Shown here in pieces: positions 46,780 through 59,039 of a DNA stretch of 64,000 nt. A program made the position numbers and the translations under genes. Source of the DNA: Buxus sempervirens (Eukaryota; Streptophyta; Magnoliopsida; Buxales; Buxaceae); the NCBI GenBank assembly GCA_947561395.2, contig OX387186.1:45403220-45467219 (forward strand). Direction: 5' to 3'. The stretch's first letter is position 1; each line of letters starts with the position of its first letter. The notes under the pieces are model-generated. The model searched no databases and was not told the origin of the DNA. It saw only the letters and a program-made list of their open reading frames with translations.

Positions 46780-48840
46780 AATAGATATAGATATATTGTT
46801 ATAATTAAAATAATAATAAATAATTTCACTAATAATTACTATAATGCATTAATATAACATAACATAATTAATATTTTATATTAATGTATCAATTACTATG
46901 TTAATAATTGTCAAAATATTTATGTTAATAATTGTCAAAATATTTATTTTAATTAAATAAATATATTGATTATTAAGATAACCAACACATTTAACATGAG
47001 AGTTATAATCTGCATGAAAAATGTAGCTTTGATATATTGTAATAATTTAAAGTGATTATTATATTTAATGCATTTTACCAAAGACATTTTCATTCTAAGT
47101 TTTTTTATATGATAAAATTATGTAACTTAATATATTTCATTATATTCCAATTCTTTCTTAATTATTTTAAATGTCTTCTTGCAATTATTAAATAACAATT
47201 TAATAATTTAATAACACATTCTTTAATAATTATTTTTTCAAAGTTAGCTTGAAATTGTATGGCTTCATGGCAAAAAACATAGTTGAACATTGCAAATGAA
47301 ATTGTAAACAGTTGAATGACATTGAATGGCTTCACGGCAAGAAACATAGTTGAACATTGCAAATGATATTGTAAATAGTTGAATATTGTTTTCTCATTTT
47401 AGAACATGTAACATTGTTATGGATAGTGTATCACACATTTTATATTTTGAATGATACTAATAAATTGTATAATGATTCAGACTAAGAATATATTGCTGAA
47501 GGTAATTGCTCCTCCCACAACATTCATCAGCATCGTTCCATAAATGTCAATTTCTGTATCCCAATAATGTCCATGAAAAACTACCAAAATCTCTCCCATT
47601 CGTAAAAACTCAAATCTCCTTATTCCCAATTTTGCATAAAGAGAAAAACTGGCTGTCTCGTTGCTTGTTATAAACGGCACCAGGTTTGGATTCCAAGCTT
47701 CGAAGTTATTATGTGTTTCAATGTGGATGAGGGTTATATTTATAGCGAGTGGATCTGTAATACTATTACGTTTTCAAAAATTGTAGCATTTCAAAAAGTG
47801 ATTTCTGATTATTTCATTTGATTCTTAATTGCATTCATATCACATATGATAACTAATCGGTTTCATGAGTAAAGTGATAATCCAATTCTAAGTTTCTAGT
47901 ACATGTTACTTAATGGATTAATATGTGATTCATATTTATAAAGTTTGTATTTGCATATGTCACATTTGATGCAAGATGATCCCTTTTATGTATGAGTTCG
48001 ACTGAACCTTGGTGGCAGAATAGAACGAACCGCCCGGAAAATTCTGAAAAAAAAAAATTTTGCTAAACAGGTTCTTAATCGTCTAAAATCTAAATAAAAT
48101 TTTACTACTGAAATTCTAACATTTTACTACACCAATTTAAATAAAACCAATTAAAACTTGCCCAATTTAAATAAAACTTGTACCAGGTTACATTTCTAGG
48201 CTAGAGAGTTGGAATACGAAGACCAATGTTTCAACGTTTACTAATTTTACACTGATTAAAACTATTTTACTTTATAAAGTTAATTAACTAAATAAATCTC
48301 AACTGGGGGCGAATTTTTTTTTAAAATGACAAAAAAAAAAAAAGAGACTGAATAAATCTCAACTTTTACAATAAAAAAAATTTCAAATACCGAATTACCA
48401 AAAAAGGTTTCCAAGGTAAATAAGAATTCATTTTATATCAGGACAAAGAACCACAAGATCCTTTTGACAAGAATAAAAGCACCTTGAGACCAAAAGGTCC
48501 ATGTGTTCCTAAACACAAGAATCACCAACCAAACCAAACCTTCAAGAATCAAATCCAAATAAGTCCATGGCTTTGCATAAACACTTACACAAACAATTCC
48601 AATTCCAAAGTGAAGTGCTTCATGGTTGCTGGTTCCATTGCTTATGCTAAATGTGTTGACCAAATGTGATATCATGGCAAACAGTTTGTATAAAGCAATT
48701 CATAATAAATTCTCACGAAATTGCTTTTCATTTTAAGAAGCAATACTAAATTGGACTTTACCCAATTCTCCTGTTCATTATTTTCCTAGATCCAAGAAAG
48801 GACTCGCACAATAGATATCAAAATATAATTTCATGAAACT
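46780..48840. repeat. Most complete copy (blocks A-C-B) of the local AT-rich repeat family
   Basis: Contains block A (46780–47370, like 8330–8872), block C (47371–47570, like 37202–37440) and block B (47690–48840, like 5209–6130) without interruption. A 65-bp tandem duplication (GGCTTCATGGCAAAAAACAT / GGCTTCACGGCAAGAAACAT) lies at 47260–47375. No protein-coding gene seen. It ends just before the 3' end of the cytosolic PGK gene. Confidence 0.75.
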
Positions 48841-49076
48841 AACACGTTAAGAAACGATCTATATAGATAACACCATCAAAACAAGTTCTCAATAGGGAGT
48901 TTAATCCCACACAATACATCACCACTCATGCGTGGGAGCAGATTCCCCTTATTCACGTCGGATTTGCACCTCTACAACATCAGCTCCCGCTGCTCTCCTA
49001 CTGTTCTAACAAAACCCAGATTAAATTGTATCATGAAAGCTATTAACTCATCTGAAGATCAGAAGAAAGCTCAAAT

Positions 49077-51237
49077 CTAAGCATCATCAAGAGCAAGAAC
49101 ACCAGGAAGCGATTTCCCTTCAAGCAGCTCCAAGCTCGCACCACCCCCAGTAGAGATGTGGCTCATCTTGTCTGCAAGCCCAGCCTTCTCCACAGCCGCA
49201 ACAGAGTCACCACCACCAATGATTGTAGTCACCCCCTTAGTAGTGGTAAGATCTGCCAACTTCTTAGCAATTACCTGCAATGCCAATATTATAAACCCTT
49301 AGTTCTATCATCTATCACTAACTTCACCCTACAGGTTATTGCATGGTGAAAGTCTCTTAATCTGCAGCTGGAGTATGCAAACTCATGAAGGCCGATCCTA
49401 TCAATGAATCACAACTCGAATACATTCTCATTGGAACATCCTAGCTCTTCCCCCAATTATATTTTAGGAAGGCCAGTATAACCATGTAAGTATTCTTTAT
49501 CCCAACTCAATATACGCACTCTATGGTTTTAATGATGATGATTAAAAGCTCAAAGAATAGGTAAATCATTTGATGAGAACCACGAGAAACTAAAAACAAA
49601 ATAGGAGCATTTATAAATATCATCTCATGCTTGGTTAATACGTACATCAGTTCCAGCAGCAAACTTCTCAAACTCGAACACGCCCATAGGACCATTCCAG
49701 ATGATGGTTTTGGTTGTATCCAGGGATTCACTGAATGTCTTTATTGAATCAGGCCCAATATCCAATCCCATCCATCCGTTGGGAATACCCGATGCTGGCA
49801 CAACCTACAAAAGCATAAAATCACATTTATATCCTCTATAATTTCCCAAGGTGAAAATCGTCAAATAATAACAAACTCATAATCCTCAGATACACACACC
49901 AACATAAAAGAGAATATATAGCCTGCCTATTATCAGTGTAGCAAAACAACCTATAGCTTGTTCTAATAGTTGTCAATTTTCTTTGGATTCAATGAATTTC
50001 AATGCAAGTAACCTGAAGCCAACGAAAAACTCAAAAGAGCATCAGAAAAATTGACCTTGCTGTTAGCATCAGCAGCAAACTTATCAGCGATGACCACATC
50101 AGTAGGCAGCAGCAAAGACACGCCCTTAGACTTGGCCTTCTCAATAAGGGAAGTTGCAAGATCAAGCTTGTCTTCCTCCACAAGCGAAGATCCAACAGAG
50201 TGACCTTGGGCCTTGTAAAAAGTGAACATCATTCCACCACCTAGCAATAGGATGTCAACCTTCCCCAATAGTGACTCCATCACCCCAATCTTAGTTGATA
50301 CCTTTGACCCGCCTACAATGGCAGCAAATGGCCTCTTGGGATTTGTTACAGCTCCAACAAGATAGTCGAGCTCCTGATACAAGAACAAGAAACATGATAT
50401 GATCTCAAACATACATGATCTTTTATGAACTATACATCAGGTTTCAGACCTCATGTATCAAAAAGTTTCAAAAATCTATACATAATGCAAAAAATAAATA
50501 TATATTCGTTTTACATGACAGCTATTAAACCACAACAGAAACTATTTTCCCTTGCAATGAGTACTGTTACATGCAGACGTATTGGATAAGGACCCACCTC
50601 GTGGTGCAATCTAAGATTAGGGTGAAACCTGATGAAATGGTCCCTCCTTTTCAGTAAACAGATAATTTTTGTTTATGATGATGATGGACTACATTACGGC
50701 CATGATAGGGTTGGCTAGAAAAATACCAGCCAGAATTCCTTAATGCTTGTGTAACCCACTACCTCGTCACCTTTACCTGTACCTTACACCTTAAGGGTAA
50801 ATGTGCTATCAACTTCCTTTCCCATTATCCTGACATAAGCATTTACTTACTCCAATACAAGCCAGCTTGAGCTTATTGATTTACATCGACTAACAGAGCA
50901 ACTCCTCAGACAAACATTCCAACAGCACTAACCCTCTTTCCTTCCCTCATTTCAAATGATTCAAACAATTCAATCATTGAGGTAGAGAAATTTCTGGGCT
51001 AAGGCAAATATAAACAATGCTACAACATTGACAGAGTACAAATCATGAGCAAATCTTGCTTGCATGTATGTCAGTAGCATATAATGCTAGAATTTTTCTG
51101 TGGGACAAATTTCAAATTGAAGGGAAATACATAAATAATAAAAAGGTGCAGAAGGCCATACTTTCTGCATAAGGAAACCAGCAACAGCAGGCTTCAAGAA
51201 TTTGGCTACTCCCTCGGTAGAGGCATGGGCTCTGTGA

Positions 51238-51269
<32 letters not shown>

Positions 51270-54200
51270 AGCAAGAGATGCTAGCTTCTTTGCAAACTCA
51301 GGATCATTCTTCTCTTCTTCCTTATAGAACCTTACGTTCTCAAGGAGCAAAACACCACCATCTGGTAGTGCAGCAACCAGCTTTTCAACCTCCTCACCAA
51401 CACAGTCATTGGCCATCTCAACCTATTTCAGGTTATATGAACAAAATGAGAAATGATAAAATTCTTCCAAAGCAACAATGAGTAAAACCGGAAACATAAG
51501 CTACGTTTGAGAGCAAATGCAGCTACCTTGACTTCAAGAAGTTCAGAAAGCCTAGGTACGAGAGGCTTCAAGCTGTACTTTGGTGTTACACCTTTTGGGC
51601 GTCCCTGGAAAACATATTTCAAATACACAGATCCATTATTTGTGGACAAGCAATGAAAACCACACCACCAAGGCATATCTTCATGAAAGAAAGAAAAATT
51701 ATTCTGCATGAATTGTTCTGAGAGAAGTACAATAAATACAATACACCAATTCAAATCCATACACAGGGAAAAGAAGTCCAAGACAAAAGGAGAGGCAGTA
51801 AACAAGGACAGACAAATGGTCATTTTATTTATTAAGGAAGTTGTATTTCAAAAGATATTTTGGCTGCTTCAACAGATGTTTCAAGTGAGAATCATTTAGA
51901 ATGAATTACAAGATCTTAGAAGCAGCCAAAACAATTTTGGCAAAGCCATTCCCTAACTATTATCCTAAGTTCATATCACTGAGCAACCAAGCTAGTACAA
52001 GTCACACTTTTTACTTGAAAAAAAATTGAAGGTGATACTAAAGACACTGCTCAGCCTTTGGGGCTCATCAGCTTGTACGCAAGACATGAAATAAATTCAT
52101 TCCTTTGATGGCATTTAATGTGCCTGTTGTTTGTGTTATTGACTTACCATCTTTTCCTTCCACCAAAAAAAGAAACAAAGAAAATAAAACAAAAAGAAAA
52201 AAAAAATACCATGCTTTATGATACATTCAGATTAGGGTCCGTTTGGATCGCACGAATTGGAGGGTGAGAATTGGAATTGAGACAAAAAAAATTCCAATTC
52301 CGGTGTTTGGTTCACCAATTCCTATAGGAATTTAAAATCCCACGTGACTTTTTTAGACCTCAATTCCTGCATATCATAAGAATCATAAGTCAGACCTGGG
52401 GGGGTGTAACACGTCTGTTCTCTATCAACATTCTGAGAGTTTCTTCTTCGTAGAAGAGGGGAGGTTTTCTTCACCACCGTCGCACGTCTGTCAACATTCT
52501 CTTCATCTCAAGAGTTTCTTCTTCATAGAAGGGGGGAGGTCTTCTTCGCCACCGTCGCACTCTATTCACTTCCTATTTCTCTCTCAGTCGGTTTTACCTT
52601 CTTCTTCTTCATCTGCACTTTGCCGTTTCTCGATTTTCTAACAATTAGTATGTCATCCATGTCTTTTATTCTTCGCCTGCACTTTATTGTTGTTTTATTT
52701 TTTTCCCCCTATTTAAAAGAATGTTATTCAAACCATTTTACTTTCAATTTCGTTTTTATGTTGTCCGTGTTCACTGTTTCTGAATTAGTTTGTTGGTGGA
52801 AGACTGAAATATTTTGTTAGCTTTGTTAATTTCACCATTTGGTTCTTTTGAGATGGTGATTTTACAAAGGGTTGATGCGGCTTAGAATTGATTATTAATA
52901 TTTATAATTACCATCTGGTTCGTGTTCACTGTTACAGAGGGTTGATGCGGCTTAGGGTTAATCAATTCTATTGATTCGGCTTAGGGTTCGTTTTCACTGA
53001 ATTATTTGTTTTTTTAGCTTGATTTCTATGTAACTTGCATTCCTCTCTCTTCATTTATTTATTTTCTTTCTTCATATCATTTTTCTGGGGCAAGAGTGCT
53101 ACAGATCCTCTGTGAGTCTGTGTTGTTGTGAATAGGAACCACTTTGTCTTTAGTTGTAGTGAAAGTGGTACAATTAGATGTAGGCTTTGAGGAGCTTCAT
53201 TGGGGAGAATTGAGAGCCGGGATTGAAGACATGGTTTTGGCCTGGAATAGCGATGGTGCCTGAAGAACTCACATGGGTTCCTTTCTAATGTGTTTATGTT
53301 GAGAAATGAGCAGTCAAATTGTATAGAAGGAGCCTATTCTTCCTAAACCCTGGACATGTAACTGGTCTGTTCTTTCAGGGGATTTCGTCTACATTGAGCT
53401 AATGATGAAGTGAATAGGAACCACAACTTCTTATTAGTCATATTCTTGCTGATGATCACAATGTCAACCTGTGCTTGCTTGCCATACTGGAGATTAAGTG
53501 ATCTGGGATAACACTCTATTAATGGTGGCGAAATGAACAGTTTTGGTTAATTGGTGGGACAAGTGCACACCCAGCAGCTGTCTTACAAGGGCTATTAAAG
53601 GTGACAGCAGGGGTTGACATCTCATTTACATTGACATCCAAGTCGAGCACACCTAATGATGGGGATGATGATTTTGCCGAGCTACACGAGATAAAATGGA
53701 GCTTCTTAATGGTCCCACCAATTACAATTGTGATGGTGAACATGATTGCAATTGCCGCAGGAGTAGCAAGAACAATATCCACAATGGAGCAAGCTTGTTG
53801 GAGGAGTTTTCTTTAGTTTTTGGGTGTTGTGCCATCTCTACCAATTTGTAAAAGGGCTGATGGGAAGGAGAGGGAGAGTCCCTAATATTGTCTTTGTGTG
53901 GTCTGGGTTACTCTCTATTACCATTTCCTTGCTTTGGGTGTATATAAGCCCTCCTTCTGGGAGGCAAGATGACAAGAAATTCCAGTTCCCCTGATGTTGA
54001 CACTCCCATGGTCACAGTTTGTTTTGCTTAAGTAATAGTGGTGATGAAGTTCCTCCACTTCATGTAGCACTTTTTCGTTGTATGTTTGTTCGTTTGGAAT
54101 TTGTGTACTTGTGGCTTCCACATTTGTTTTTTTTACCTTTGATAGCTTGGGAGCTAATGATTTTTAATAGTGTAAATTCTGTTACAGGCATCAAATATTG

Positions 54201-56163
54201 CTTGAAATTTTTTCAAGTCAACAAGTTGTGATCCTTGTGCAGTTATTAGATGGTCATAAACCTGTTATATTTTGGGTCATTTGCTGCTCTTTTTTTTCTT
54301 TTCAGCTTTGTGTCCATCATAGATATAAACTAGATTTTAACTTATTTTCATTTGGAACTAGAATTTTTGTTGTTAAATTCACCCTAATCTACTATGAAAC
54401 AGATGAAATCTATATGTGGTGGCAACAGATCATTTATGTTATCCACATATACCCAAAAGGGTCTTTAATATATGCATCCAAAAGAAATGCTTTCTTAACT
54501 TTAGACCTTGATATAAAATATGTTTACTTTGAACTTTCAGGACCTTTCTACCAACTGTTAGAATTTATTTTATTTACTATTAATTGGGCACATTAATGAT
54601 TATTGGTTGTTCTTGCTCAATTCATGTTGTCTAGTCCATTTATGAGGTAATAATAATTTTCAATTTGTTATACTTCTTACTATAAAAAAAAATAACTATA
54701 TTTGTGGATTAGGTATTTCACCTAAAAGCACCAAATGCTTATATTTGATTGGTTGTTGCCTATTCCGGATGACACCTTTTCATGATCATCTTGTATTGTG
54801 TGGGCTCGACAAACCACGTATTGTTGTAAGTGCGTACATCGTATCAAGTATCTTGATAAAATCAACAACAAAGATTTTTACGGATTTGTTTTCATCCAAA
54901 CGGTGGAATTGAAATTCACGTGTGAATTTCAAGAAAATTCCATAACTTATCCAAACACCAAAATTTAATATCTATGAATTCAAATTCATTGGATTTCAAA
55001 TTCATGTGTGTTCGAATTCTCATGGATGTTTAAATTCACGCGATTAGAGTCCCAAAAAAGGGAAGAAAAAAGAGGGATATGGTTTTGGGATATATTCATA
55101 TCAGAGTCCCAGCTTTCTGGAAAAATTCTCCATCCACAGAAACCTAGTTTTAAAAGTCACCCCTGGAAGCTTATCTTAACAACTCAGTTCTAGGTATACA
55201 ATTTCAGTAAACCACACATCTGCCATGGCAGAAAGGGCTATCCTAAAACTAGTCATTTTATACATGTAGAACTTAAGAAACATTAAAAATAAATAAAATA
55301 TAATAAAACAGCTGATAACCATTAACACGCGCAACAAAAATAAAGGAACATATCAAGCCCAAATTATTTTCAACATGGCCAATCTAAAGGATACCATCTA
55401 TCAGGTATACAGAATGAAATTGGCAAAATCATTGTTCCATGTGGCAAAAAGGGTTGACATCACATTCCAACTAAACCTGCTGAGTTACAACAAGCTTTTT
55501 GTGTCTCCATCTTAAATCGTGTGCTCATTTTTCAATATCAGATCACCCTAAATGACAGAAGGAATTATCACCAAAAAGAGCCGAACAAAACGGGAACCAA
55601 ACGTTAAGGCTCAAACCCACAAAGGAACAAGCATGGATTAAAATATTGCCAATCCAAATACATGTCCAAAATGATTGACTGGATTGGCAAAACCATTTTT
55701 CCGTGTCGCTAAAGATGACTTACATCACTCGCAGCTAAATCTTGTGAAGAAAAACCAAATCATTTGTCTTCATTTTAAACCACGGGTCCATTTATCAAAA
55801 TCCAAGAATCTTAACCGACACAATAAATTCATCATGGAAAAGAGACAAACGAAAAGGGAACCAAAAGCTAAGGCTCACACAAAGACACTAACTGTACACT
55901 ACAATACACACAATCCCCGAATTCAATGCTCCCGTGCTCAACAAAGCCAACTATAAAGAAGCCTTTCTTCCCCTTTTAATGATGAAGAAGAATAACAAAG
56001 AAAAAAAATTAACGAGGGCTAGAAAGGACTGAATCAGAAAAAGTTATAGGTGTCAAATAAGCATTTCATTCAGATGAATCAGATCTAGTTGTAACTAAAT
56101 CAAATCCAGAAATAAAATTCTAATCTGCATTAATCCAAAAGGGCACTTGAAAAAAAAAAGAGG

Positions 56164-56208
<45 letters not shown>

Positions 56209-56804
56209 GACGATTAAGCGGTAAAATACCATAACAAAAGACTCAGAAGAACAAACAAGAAAGAGAAACCATAATGGCTATTTTCCTGTTCATAAAAAAC
56301 ACACTATGATCGAAGGCACCAACTCAAACAATAAATTTCCAAAACCCCAGTTTATGACTGATAAAACGTAAGAAGAAAGGGGAAAATGTCCAAATATTTC
56401 TCGCGTAACTATCAGAAACCGCAGAAGAACCAGGCCAACCAGCACTGGTACGGACCAAAACAAAAAATGGAAAACAACAAATCAACCAACATAAGTATAC
56501 ACAAATTAAAAGAGGAAAAATCCCATTTCAGAACAAAATTCAGGAAAAAATAGAAAAAAAAAGTGGCACTAAGAATTAAGACCGACCATGGATCGCATGA
56601 TCTGCTTACCAGGTGACTTGCAAGGATAACCTTAGCCCCATGACCCATCAGATACTTGATCGTGGGAACTGAAGCGCGAACCCTCGTATCATCAGTGACG
56701 TTCGAGTTATCATCCAAAGGGACATTCAGATCAACCCTTACGAACACCCTCTTCCCCTTCAAATCACCCTCCTTTAGATCCCCAACACTTCTCTTTACCG
56801 CCAT
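49077..56804 (-). CDS. PGK: Phosphoglycerate kinase, cytosolic
   Basis: Catalyses 1,3-bisphosphoglycerate + ADP to 3-phosphoglycerate + ATP in cytosolic glycolysis. Six exons: 56804–56610, 51604–51527, 51422–51162, 50373–50056, 49804–49646, 49274–49077; all introns GT–AG, 402 residues with no break. Motifs in order: RVDLNVPLD (about residue 23), HLGRPKG across the exon 1/2 join, [102 protein letters not shown] and [16 protein letters not shown]. It starts [10 protein letters not shown] with no transit peptide, hence cytosolic. Intron 1 is 5 kb and full of repeats. It lies downstream of the plastid paralogue on the same strand and shares its internal exon sizes (78, 261, 318, 159 bp). Confidence 0.97.
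52233..52393. repeat. Transposon-like repeat in PGK intron 1, related to 39172–39365
   Basis: Begins GGGTCCGTTTGGATCGCACG, a start common to plant Harbinger/hAT termini, and matches the copy at 39 kb through AAGAATCATAAGTCAGA. The far end of the element is not identified. Confidence 0.5.
52420..52565. repeat. Tandem duplication of about 75 bp in PGK intron 1
   Basis: Two copies of 'CAAGAGTTTCTTCTTC-TAGAAG' plus GGGGAGGT and CACCGTCGCAC. Noncoding. Confidence 0.75.
54885..55045. repeat. Second copy of the 170-bp repeat, in PGK intron 1
   Basis: Matches 46525–46700 in the same orientation with about 85–90% identity by eye. Confidence 0.7.
56165..56207 (+). repeat. Homopolymer of 43 G in PGK intron 1
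   Basis: Uninterrupted run of 43 G on the plus strand (poly-C in the transcript), flanked by GAGGC and TGACG. Its true length is likely to be uncertain in any assembly. Confidence 0.97.
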
Positions 56805-57294
56805 TAGAGCACCTTCAAATCCAAACCAGAAAAACTCTTTCAAAAAGGGGAAAAATAGATCAAAACAGAGATTTAAAATAAACAAAGACGATCCGAACTC
56901 ACAACGATACGAACGAGATCGAACGAAGAAATCAAAATATCGAGGTTTATCTGAACTTTCTAAAAGCTATGCAACACCAAGCAAATGTGGGAAGCTTTGA
57001 GACTCGTAACGGCTTTTAAACGGAGAAGGCGTACCGTATTCAAGGATGCTATATTACGCAGGATGTGTTATTCGCATATGCTCTTCTTTTGTACTGTATT
57101 TCCAAGTCAACGCAGCACGCCTACGTGGCGTAATCAACGATGCCGATTGGTTTAAACAACGATTGTGCAGCGAGAGTTTTGATGGTGGTCACTCGCGTGG
57201 GGTCCGCCAGAGATCACTGTGCGACAACCAGGGGCGTTGGTTTCGGTGGGCTGCAAACTGATGAGAATGTATGGTTTAGGGCTTAATTAATTTA

Positions 57295-58494
57295 ACATGA
57301 CATTTGGTGGTCATTGTAGATTCTAGATTCCGGACAAAATCAACTTTTAGAATCCAGGTGATTGGTTAGATTATCATAGAGATTAATAAATCTGACTCTA
57401 AAATCCAACTTATAATCATAATCCACTATGGAATTGGTGTGATATCCCGATCCTATATCAGAAACGAACAAATGCTCAGTAAGGTACAAGAGTCAAGGAA
57501 AACATTTAACTTATTAAAGTGTCTTTTGAGAATAAAACCGTACAGGCTTAGGCCCAAATTGAACAATACCTCACTGGATTGGGTTGTTACAAATAGTATC
57601 GGAGCTGGATTCGGATCCAGTAGTATGTGGCTGGTGTAGGTCCTAGAGTTGCTCATTAGAGGTGATTGGACCAACGAGGGTGGGCCTATGAGGGGTTAGC
57701 AGACTTCTAGGTGGCTACTGAGCGGGAACATGCAACCTTAAAGGAGAGGACATTGTGATATCTCAATCCCACATCGAAGATATCTCCATCCCACATAGAA
57801 AACGAACGAATGCCCGCTAAGGGCTTAGGCCCAAAGTGGACAATACTTCATTAGGTTGGATCGTTACAATTGGATCATGGGATTCCTATTTTCCTACCTG
57901 GATTTTGGGTGCCTTACATCAAATCTCTAAAATCCAAGATTTTAGGATTCTAGCAAATACATTAATTATCTTATAAAAAACTTACAATATTATATAATTA
58001 TATATATATGAATATAATATAATATAATAAATATTACATTATATATTATACGTGATATATTATACATTATATTATATTATATTACATATAATATATATTA
58101 TATATTATAATATTAGATATACAAATATCATGGGTATTATAATATAATATATATTGTATACAATATATAATAAGATTATACATAATATTTAATGCTTTTT
58201 TATATTATATTATATAATATATTTAATATCATATATATTATTTTATATACGATATTAATTTATCAATATAAGTTATATTATTTTGTGTGCTATTATTGAT
58301 TTAAAAACTCTATATTTAATCTCAATAATCAGTGTCAACCAAACAAGATTCCAATCTAATTTTATAATTAAATTCTAAAATCCACAACATGCAAACAAGA
58401 TTTCGGATTATGAAAATCAAGAATGAGAATTGAGATTTTCAAAACCTAGATTATAATCAAGAATCCATAATAAGTAATCTCAACCAAATGCCTC
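57295..58494. mobile_element. PIF/Harbinger-like non-autonomous element with nested TRIM
   Basis: Flanked by TTA (57292–57294 and 58495–58497). The ends read inward ACATGACATTTGGTGGTCAT and GAGGCATTTGGTTGAGATT. Subterminal stretches match the element at 12206–13362 in opposite orientation (GTTTGGTTGACA(T/C)TGATTA). The core is nearly pure A/T. A TRIM retrotransposon is inserted at 57438–57868. Confidence 0.7.
57438..57868 (+). mobile_element. TRIM (miniature LTR retrotransposon), complete, 431 bp
   Basis: Two LTRs (57438–57591 and 57754–57868) both start TGTGATATC and end GTTACA, sharing GCTTAGGCCCAAA and GAACAATAC/GGACAATAC. A primer-binding-like AGTATCGGAGCTGG (57594) follows LTR1, and a polypurine AAAGGAGAGGACA precedes LTR2. 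A perfect 5-bp duplication ATTGG flanks it (57433–57437 and 57869–57873). The 162-bp interior has no gene, as in TRIMs generally. Confidence 0.85.
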
Positions 58495-59039
58495 TTAAGT
58501 TTATGTCAAACTAAGGGAAAGGCATGGTTATATATGTGTGTGTAGAAACTGTATGCACACATACAACTAAGGGCGCTGTTTAGACACCGTGTATGTCTAG
58601 ACAACTAATTGGAAGATAAAAATAAATATAAAGGAAACATGAGGTACATTTTGGACAGCAAATGTGAATCAAGAATGATTTATCACTTCTACTTAATCAA
58701 GATTACACCTTCGGAGACTATCAATGAGTCTTGACATGTAGGTCCTTACAAGGAAATCTCATCCGCATGAAAACCCTTGAGTTTTGGATGACAAAAAAAG
58801 TATGTAGGTCCCCTTTTAAATTAGTGGAAATACCTTCTTTTCATTTTGATATTCAACAAAATTTTTATTTGATAATCAAACAGAAAAAGAAAAGAAACTG
58901 ACGCTTTATTTGGAGGCAATGCCGAGGATCCAAAACATGGACTCATGTTCTCTACCATATCACATTTCTCTTACAAACCCAAACAAAAAGCATCAATGAA
59001 AGGGAAGAGAAAAACAATGAAACAGAACATTTCGAATTT

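Noticed and set aside
53519-53816. Frames on both strands in PGK intron 1 with a hydrophobic segment
   Set aside because: No family motif, no supporting splice structure, and located inside a repeat-filled intron.
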